NCBI GenBank assembly: GCA_937930495.1
Contig: CALGKL010000125.1
Coordinates: 1-10,525, forward strand
Source: an uncultured Gloeocapsa sp.
Lineage (GTDB): Bacteria; Cyanobacteriota; Cyanobacteriia; Cyanobacteriales; Gloeocapsaceae
Direction of reading: 5' to 3'
DNA: 10,525 nucleotides
Shown: one piece after another, positions 6,950-10,525 of the stretch
Layout: the number at the start of each line of letters is the position of its first letter
How positions within the stretch are numbered: position 1 is the first letter of the stretch
Notes under the pieces: model-generated
Told to the model about the DNA's origin: nothing
Databases searched by the model: none
The model's input: only the letters and a program-made list of their open reading frames with translations
Translations under genes and position numbers: made by a program

Positions 6950-7930
6950 TTATTCCCCGGGGGTAGGGCTATACATTGCTAGAGGTTGTTCTAGGGTAGA
7001 ATGTAGGTCTTTACGCACTTCCAGAGTGAGGAATTTCTGTTGTAATTCTCCCCAAGCTTGATATCTTTTCTGACGATTGAGACTGATTAATTCTACGAGG
7101 GTGGGTATTTCTTTTCTCCAGTCTAATTGTAAGGCACCGGTGAGAAACTCCCCTAGAACAAAGCTATCTTGAACTTCTCCTAAAATACCTTGAATGGTTT
7201 TGATGTCTTGGAGATAGGATTGATATTGCTCACCGTAAAAATGCGTGAATAATTCTAACAGATAGCGGGTTCTTTTCGCTTCTTTGCGTAAATCGTGGAG
7301 GATTTCTGCTTGGTAATAGAGGATATCTTGTCTATTGTCGGGGAAAACCACTCCCTCACCCTCAATTTTCACCCCCACTAACCAACCCGGATGAAGCAGA
7401 AGTCGGCTCACTTCTGGAAGGAGTAAATCTGTTAAAATCAAGTAAATATCGATCTCAGCTATGGGTTGATAGCGTGGTTGTTCTAACCAGAGTTCTAAAT
7501 CTTGTTTAAAATTGAGATACAGTTTCTCCTCAAATAGTTTCCTTACTTTTTTGAAGGCTTTTTGACGTCGTTTGGCTAGTATTGTCAAGCCTTGAGTCAG
7601 AGTTACTTGTTCTGTTTCTGGTAATTGGGGGAAATATTCCTCACATAAGGTTTCTTGTAAGACGTCTAAGTCTCTTAACACTCCCAAGGTACGACCAATT
7701 CTACCCAAGTTTCTATCTTGGACTCCTTTGGGTAGAGATAAAGCCGGAGCAAATCCGGCGATCGCACTTCTTAAGCGTCTTACGCCGACGCGCATTTGGT
7801 GTAATTCTTCGGGGTCTTGGTCTTTACTTACTTCTGGTTCATGTTTGATTACTTTTTCAAAGTGTTTATTGACGGCTAAATAAGCCCAATCCCCAAAGGT
7901 TTTAGGTGTTAATGTGGTTAATTGAGTCAT
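6950..7930 (-). CDS. CHAD domain-containing protein
   Basis: CHAD is an all-helical domain with conserved histidines and many basic residues that binds inorganic polyphosphate in the proteins studied. The 326 residues are one CHAD domain with a duplicated helical core: first EELHQMRVGVRRLRSAI (41-57) and LGVLRDLDVL (82-91), then ILHDLRKEAKRTRYLLELF (210-228) and IQGILGEVQDSFVL (246-259). The paired H..R.R/K motifs are the polyphosphate-contact signature. No CYTH/triphosphatase domain is attached, so a binding or granule-associated role is more likely than catalysis; that is inference. Its ATG comes 1 nt after the stop of the LOG-family gene, so the two must be cotranscribed and probably translationally coupled. 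The only upstream purine stretch is a weak AGAAAGAAAA. It converges on hpnH. Confidence 0.9.
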   Translation of the reverse strand: MTQLTTLTPKTFGDWAYLAVNKHFEKVIKHEPEVSKDQDPEELHQMRVGVRRLRSAIAGFAPALSLPKGVQDRNLGRIGRTLGVLRDLDVLQETLCEEYFPQLPETEQVTLTQGLTILAKRRQKAFKKVRKLFEEKLYLNFKQDLELWLEQPRYQPIAEIDIYLILTDLLLPEVSRLLLHPGWLVGVKIEGEGVVFPDNRQDILYYQAEILHDLRKEAKRTRYLLELFTHFYGEQYQSYLQDIKTIQGILGEVQDSFVLGEFLTGALQLDWRKEIPTLVELISLNRQKRYQAWGELQQKFLTLEVRKDLHSTLEQPLAMYSPTPGE

Positions 7931-7931
7931 T

Positions 7932-8972
7932 TTATTTTCTTTCTGGATGTAAATGGAGTTCTTTTTTACCTTCTTCCCCCCATTGATTAATTAGGTTAAT
8001 CATTTGATAGAGACGTCCTAAATCTTTTTGATTAAAATAAAATACTATTCTTGGTAAATTTTCGGTTTCGTGTCCCTTTTCTGGGGGCAAGGCTTCGCTT
8101 TTTTCTATGCTTCCTTTAACTAGAATATCACTAAATTTTTCATTTAACAGGGCAATTTGGTCATCACTGAGTTCGACATTGAGACGCATCACGAATAAAT
8201 CATTGACGTAGCGACTAGAATGATAAACCTTATAGAAGTTAGAAATGATCTCACAGGCTTCGTCTATATTATCGGTTATACTGTAAAGACTGGTATCTTC
8301 GGGACTAACCAAACCTCTAGCTATTAGTTTACGTATATATTTATCCCATAATTGCCAATAATTACCCCCAGGTTCATCGATTAAAACCAGGGGAACCGGT
8401 CCATATTTCCCGGTTTGACAGAGGGTAAGGGTTTCAAAGGCTTCATCCTGAGTCCCAAAACCTCCCGGGAATAGGGCGATCGCATCACTCTCCCTGAGAA
8501 AAAAGAGTTTACGGGTAAAGAAGTACTTAAAGTTGATTAATTTGGGGTCATTGGCTATGTAGGGGTTAGCTTCCTGTTCAAAAGGTAAGTTAATATTCAA
8601 GCCAAAAGATTTATCTTTTCCTGCGCCTTGATTTCCCGCTTGCATGATCCCACCACCACCACCTGTGAGAATCATAAAGCCTAATTCGGTGATTCGACGA
8701 GCGAATTCTACGGCTAATTGATATTCTCGGGTTTCTGTCCCTATACGCGCTGAACCAAAAATTGTTACCTTACGAACATGACGATATTGATAGAATGTCC
8801 CGAAACCATGTTCGAGGTCTTCTAGAGAAGTAGCGATAATTTTCCAGTCGAGGCGATCGATTTCTTCTTTTGACGTTCTCAATAACACAGCTAAGGCACG
8901 TTCGATCCATTTGCCATGTTTATGGGATGACAACTGATTGAGGAGTTCGAGTATTTCTGGTGTTAGAGTCAT
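7932..8972 (-). CDS. LOG family (TIGR00730-type) protein, enlarged form
   Basis: LOG-family enzymes hydrolyse nucleoside 5'-monophosphates, such as cytokinin ribotides, to free base and ribose 5-phosphate; older annotations call them lysine decarboxylases. The Rossmann-like core spans about 68-250, with IFGSARIG (71-78), TGGGGGIMQAGNQGA (103-117), FFTRKLFFLRESDAIALF (151-168) and the diagnostic PGGFGTQDE (169-177). At 346 residues it is much longer than classical LOGs (about 180-220): there is a roughly 65-residue N-terminal helical extension and about 95 residues after the core (FKVY onwards) that I cannot assign. The substrate is unproven. It lies 54 nt downstream of the prohibitin gene, with a TATAAT in the gap, and is followed after 1 nt by the CHAD gene. 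The ATG is preceded by a weak AGAGA. Confidence 0.9.
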   Translation of the reverse strand: MTLTPEILELLNQLSSHKHGKWIERALAVLLRTSKEEIDRLDWKIIATSLEDLEHGFGTFYQYRHVRKVTIFGSARIGTETREYQLAVEFARRITELGFMILTGGGGGIMQAGNQGAGKDKSFGLNINLPFEQEANPYIANDPKLINFKYFFTRKLFFLRESDAIALFPGGFGTQDEAFETLTLCQTGKYGPVPLVLIDEPGGNYWQLWDKYIRKLIARGLVSPEDTSLYSITDNIDEACEIISNFYKVYHSSRYVNDLFVMRLNVELSDDQIALLNEKFSDILVKGSIEKSEALPPEKGHETENLPRIVFYFNQKDLGRLYQMINLINQWGEEGKKELHLHPERK

Positions 8973-8995
8973 AATATCTCTGCAATAACTCCTAA

Positions 8996-9001
8996 ATTAT
9001 A
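8996..9001 (-). promoter_or_regulatory. Possible -10 of the LOG-CHAD unit
   Basis: The minus strand has a perfect TATAAT here, which would start RNA near 8989, about 17 nt before the LOG ATG. No convincing -35 is present. If real, LOG and CHAD could be expressed separately from the prohibitin gene. Confidence 0.4.
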
Positions 9002-9026
9002 AATTAAAACCGATCCCAATCCTTGC

Positions 9027-9881
9027 TTATTCATTCGGGAAAGGGAAAAAAATCTGAGGCAACTGTTGATTGCCATCACCGATAATAATGATTTTGGTGT
9101 TGTTCGATTGGGCTATACTTTGAGTCGCTTCGATAGTTTTGAGTTGGAGAATCTCTGGGGTTAAACCTTCAGCTAGTTTTTTTTGTGCTTCGGCGGTACC
9201 TTCGGCTGCGATTTTTTCTCTTTCGGCGTTGGCTCTAGCTTTTTCTAGGTCAAATTCTATTTGTTGTCTTTCTTTTTCAATCTCAAACTGTTGTTGTAAA
9301 CTTTGTTGTTCGGCGGTGATTTTAGCTTCTATAGCTTCTTGAACATTTTCCGGGAGAATTACTTTTCTAAGTAAGACTTCTTCTACGTCAAAGCCTAGGG
9401 GTTGTAAACTAGCGGTTAGACGTTCTCTTAAGATATTGGCTACTTCTTGTCTTTTTTCTCCGTAAATAGAGTTTAGAGAATAAGCAGCGGTGACCTCTCT
9501 AACCAGAGACCGAAAACGAGAGATAAGGATTTCTTGCTCATCTGTCCCGATATTTTGATAGATTTCGGTTATTTTAGCTGGATTTGCTCTGTATTGCAAA
9601 CTCACATCTAGTTGAATACCTAAACCCTCTTTTGATGTAGTGTCTACAGTTTCTTTAATATCTTCTAGCCGAGTGGAAAATTGGATTACTTTTGTTAGAG
9701 GGTTAACCAAATGTAAACCTGGATTTAAAGGATTATCAACGACTTTCCCTAAAGTTTCTTTGACACCTACTGTACCCGCTGGAACAACAACTAGGATTTT
9801 TCTGACCAATCCTAAAGCGATCATGCCCCCAAACACTAGAATAACTAGTTTAGCGATTTGAGTTATGGTAAGATTCTTCAT
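9027..9881 (-). CDS. Prohibitin family protein (SPFH/band 7 domain)
   Basis: Prohibitins form large membrane-anchored ring or cage assemblies that act as scaffolds and modulate FtsH-type proteases; cyanobacteria usually have one or more. Starting from the ATG at 9881 the protein has 284 residues: a membrane anchor at about 9-32, the PHB/SPFH domain at about 30-190 (VPAGTVGVKETLGKV, NPGLHLVNPL, VSLQYRANP) and a charged coiled coil at about 185-240 (EKERQQIEFDLEKARANAE, EGTAEAQKKLAEG). The C-terminal hydrophobic tail KIIIIGDG is typical. An in-frame TTG two codons earlier (9887) would add only Met-Ile; ATG is preferred, but no Shine-Dalgarno separates the two. The gene is first in a minus-strand run with LOG and CHAD, and diverges over 23 nt from the small gene at 9905. 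Confidence 0.92.
   Translation of the reverse strand: MKNLTITQIAKLVILVFGGMIALGLVRKILVVVPAGTVGVKETLGKVVDNPLNPGLHLVNPLTKVIQFSTRLEDIKETVDTTSKEGLGIQLDVSLQYRANPAKITEIYQNIGTDEQEILISRFRSLVREVTAAYSLNSIYGEKRQEVANILRERLTASLQPLGFDVEEVLLRKVILPENVQEAIEAKITAEQQSLQQQFEIEKERQQIEFDLEKARANAEREKIAAEGTAEAQKKLAEGLTPEILQLKTIEATQSIAQSNNTKIIIIGDGNQQLPQIFFPFPNE
9866..9874 (+). promoter_or_regulatory. Possible extended -10 for the gene at 9905
   Basis: TGGTAAGAT is an extended -10 (TGn followed by TAAGAT) that would start RNA near 9881, leaving a leader of about 24 nt. It lies inside the first codons of the divergent prohibitin gene. No clear -35 is present. Confidence 0.3.
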
Positions 9882-9904
9882 GATCAAAAATTTACTTTAA
9901 CAAA

Positions 9905-10240
9905 ATGAATCAATTACGTTTGAATATTTCTCAGGGTTCTTTAGTATTTCATTTTCCTCCCGAAGCAGCTCGAAAACTGAAGGCAGAAATTAACCAATTA
10001 ATGCAGATCCTAAAAACGAATGCTAGTCAAAAAAGCAAACCAACTCCAGTACAACCCATGGAGTATCGTTACACCGCTGACATTTCTTTAGAGATTTTTT
10101 GTAATCCCAATATCTATTCTAGTCCATTTGCAGCTAAAGTGCTACTAACCATCAGAGATGAAAAAATTCGCTTAACTACTGAAGCAGAATTAACTAGGTT
10201 AGCAGAAGATTTAGATAATTATTTAGCTGAATTTTCCTAA
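9905..10240 (+). CDS. Conserved-looking hypothetical protein, 111 aa
   Basis: I do not recognise a named family. The protein is soluble, with no signal peptide or membrane helix. Residues 1-18 look like a beta strand pair (MNQLRLNISQGSLVFHF), followed by a basic amphipathic helix (PEAARKLKAEINQLMQIL, 19-36), a Lys/Pro/Gln-rich linker (about 37-52), a strand-rich section (YRYTADISLEIF and KVLLTIRDEKIRLTT) and a final acidic helix (EAELTRLAEDLDNYLAEF, 93-110). Codon use resembles the neighbours and the frame is clean, so I take it as a real gene. There is no Shine-Dalgarno before the ATG. The stop is 4 nt before the ATG of the polysaccharide deacetylase gene, indicating an operon and perhaps a shared role in the cell wall or extracellular polysaccharide; that is inference only. 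Confidence 0.75.
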   Translation: MNQLRLNISQGSLVFHFPPEAARKLKAEINQLMQILKTNASQKSKPTPVQPMEYRYTADISLEIFCNPNIYSSPFAAKVLLTIRDEKIRLTTEAELTRLAEDLDNYLAEFS

Positions 10241-10244
10241 ATTC

Positions 10245-10525
10245 ATGGTTTTTTTTAATCAAAAACTACTCAGAATTGTTGCGAAAAAATTTCCTGAAGC
10301 TCTTTTTTTTGTTGAGACAAAAAAACCTATTGTTAGTTTAACTATTGATGATGTAGGGGATGAATTTACTCAATTAATCATAGACCAGATTAAACGGTAT
10401 AATCAAGAAAACAATCAATCGGTTAAAGCTACTTTTTTTGTGATAACTAATAGTTTAATCAGCGTTCCTAATCTGATTAGTAATATCTTAGCTGAAGGAC
10501 ATGAAATAGGTAATCATGGAGTTGA
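10245..10525 (+). CDS. Polysaccharide deacetylase (NodB/CE4 family), 3' end missing
   Basis: The frame from the ATG at 10245 is open to the right edge (93 complete codons). It contains PIVSLTIDDVGDE near residues 28-40, corresponding to the NodB metal-binding TxDD motif, then VKATFFVITNSLI (about 58-70) and ILAEGHEIGNHGV (about 81-93), the start of the second metal motif. CE4 enzymes remove N- or O-acetyl groups from peptidoglycan, chitin-like or exopolysaccharides using a D-H-H bound metal. The motifs differ from the textbook forms: TIDDVGD replaces TFDDGP, and Gly follows the first His of the H[ST]xxH motif. No signal peptide is seen at this start. An eight-T run directly follows ATGG. It lies 4 nt after the preceding hypothetical gene with no Shine-Dalgarno of its own, implying coupling. 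The substrate cannot be inferred from the visible part. Confidence 0.85.
   Translation, partial: MVFFNQKLLRIVAKKFPEALFFVETKKPIVSLTIDDVGDEFTQLIIDQIKRYNQENNQSVKATFFVITNSLISVPNLISNILAEGHEIGNHGV

Noticed and set aside
9885..9887. TTG start for the prohibitin gene
   Set aside because: It adds only Met-Ile before an ATG, with no ribosome site favouring it; the ATG at 9881 is the simpler start.
1..10525. A CRISPR array, toxin-antitoxin pair, prophage or other defence system
   Set aside because: No direct repeat series, small paired ORFs or defence-type domains are visible; every long frame fits a housekeeping or envelope family except the 111-aa protein.

Overview
The window is cyanobacterial chromosome. 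The evidence is a plant-type carotenoid hydroxylase (CrtR), a hopanoid-modifying radical SAM enzyme (HpnH) and nine perfect copies of the cyanobacterial octamer GCGATCGC (HIP1), in moderately AT-rich DNA with short intergenic gaps. It looks like a unicellular or colonial, low-GC lineage, but the sequence does not fix the genus. No tRNA, rRNA, CRISPR array, intact insertion sequence or phage gene is visible. No gene-free stretch exceeds about 62 bases.

Layout, left to right. Positions 1-959 (+) hold the 3' part of an AI-2E family membrane transporter that runs off the left edge. Convergent to it on the minus strand is a two-gene unit, larC (1843-3036) followed by a membrane protein of the lysylphosphatidylglycerol synthase TM family (969-1856), overlapping by 14 nt. 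A YciO-type Sua5/YrdC protein (3045-3689, +) starts only 8 nt from larC, pointing the other way. Next on the minus strand come crtR (3739-4629) and, upstream of it, pyrD (4692-5813). hpnH (5876-6889, +) diverges from pyrD across 62 nt that contain a recognisable promoter, and it ends at a clear hairpin-plus-T terminator. A minus-strand run follows, in transcription order: prohibitin/SPFH protein (9027-9881), enlarged LOG-family protein (7932-8972) and CHAD-domain protein (6950-7930). From 9905 a plus-strand pair begins: a 111-residue protein I do not recognise, then, 4 nt later, a polysaccharide deacetylase (NodB/CE4) cut by the right edge.

Functionally this is mostly housekeeping and envelope biology. 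PyrD makes orotate, CrtR makes zeaxanthin-type xanthophylls, HpnH starts the hopanoid side chain, LarC matures a nickel pincer cofactor, and the AI-2E, LPG-TM, prohibitin and deacetylase proteins belong to membrane or cell envelope. I do not see a convincing previously undescribed system. The items most worth following up are the unknown 111-aa gene coupled to the deacetylase, the prohibitin/LOG/CHAD run with its 1-nt LOG-CHAD junction, the larC-membrane protein coupling with no other lar gene in view, three very compact divergent start regions, and a lone hairpin that resembles an IS200/IS605 right end.
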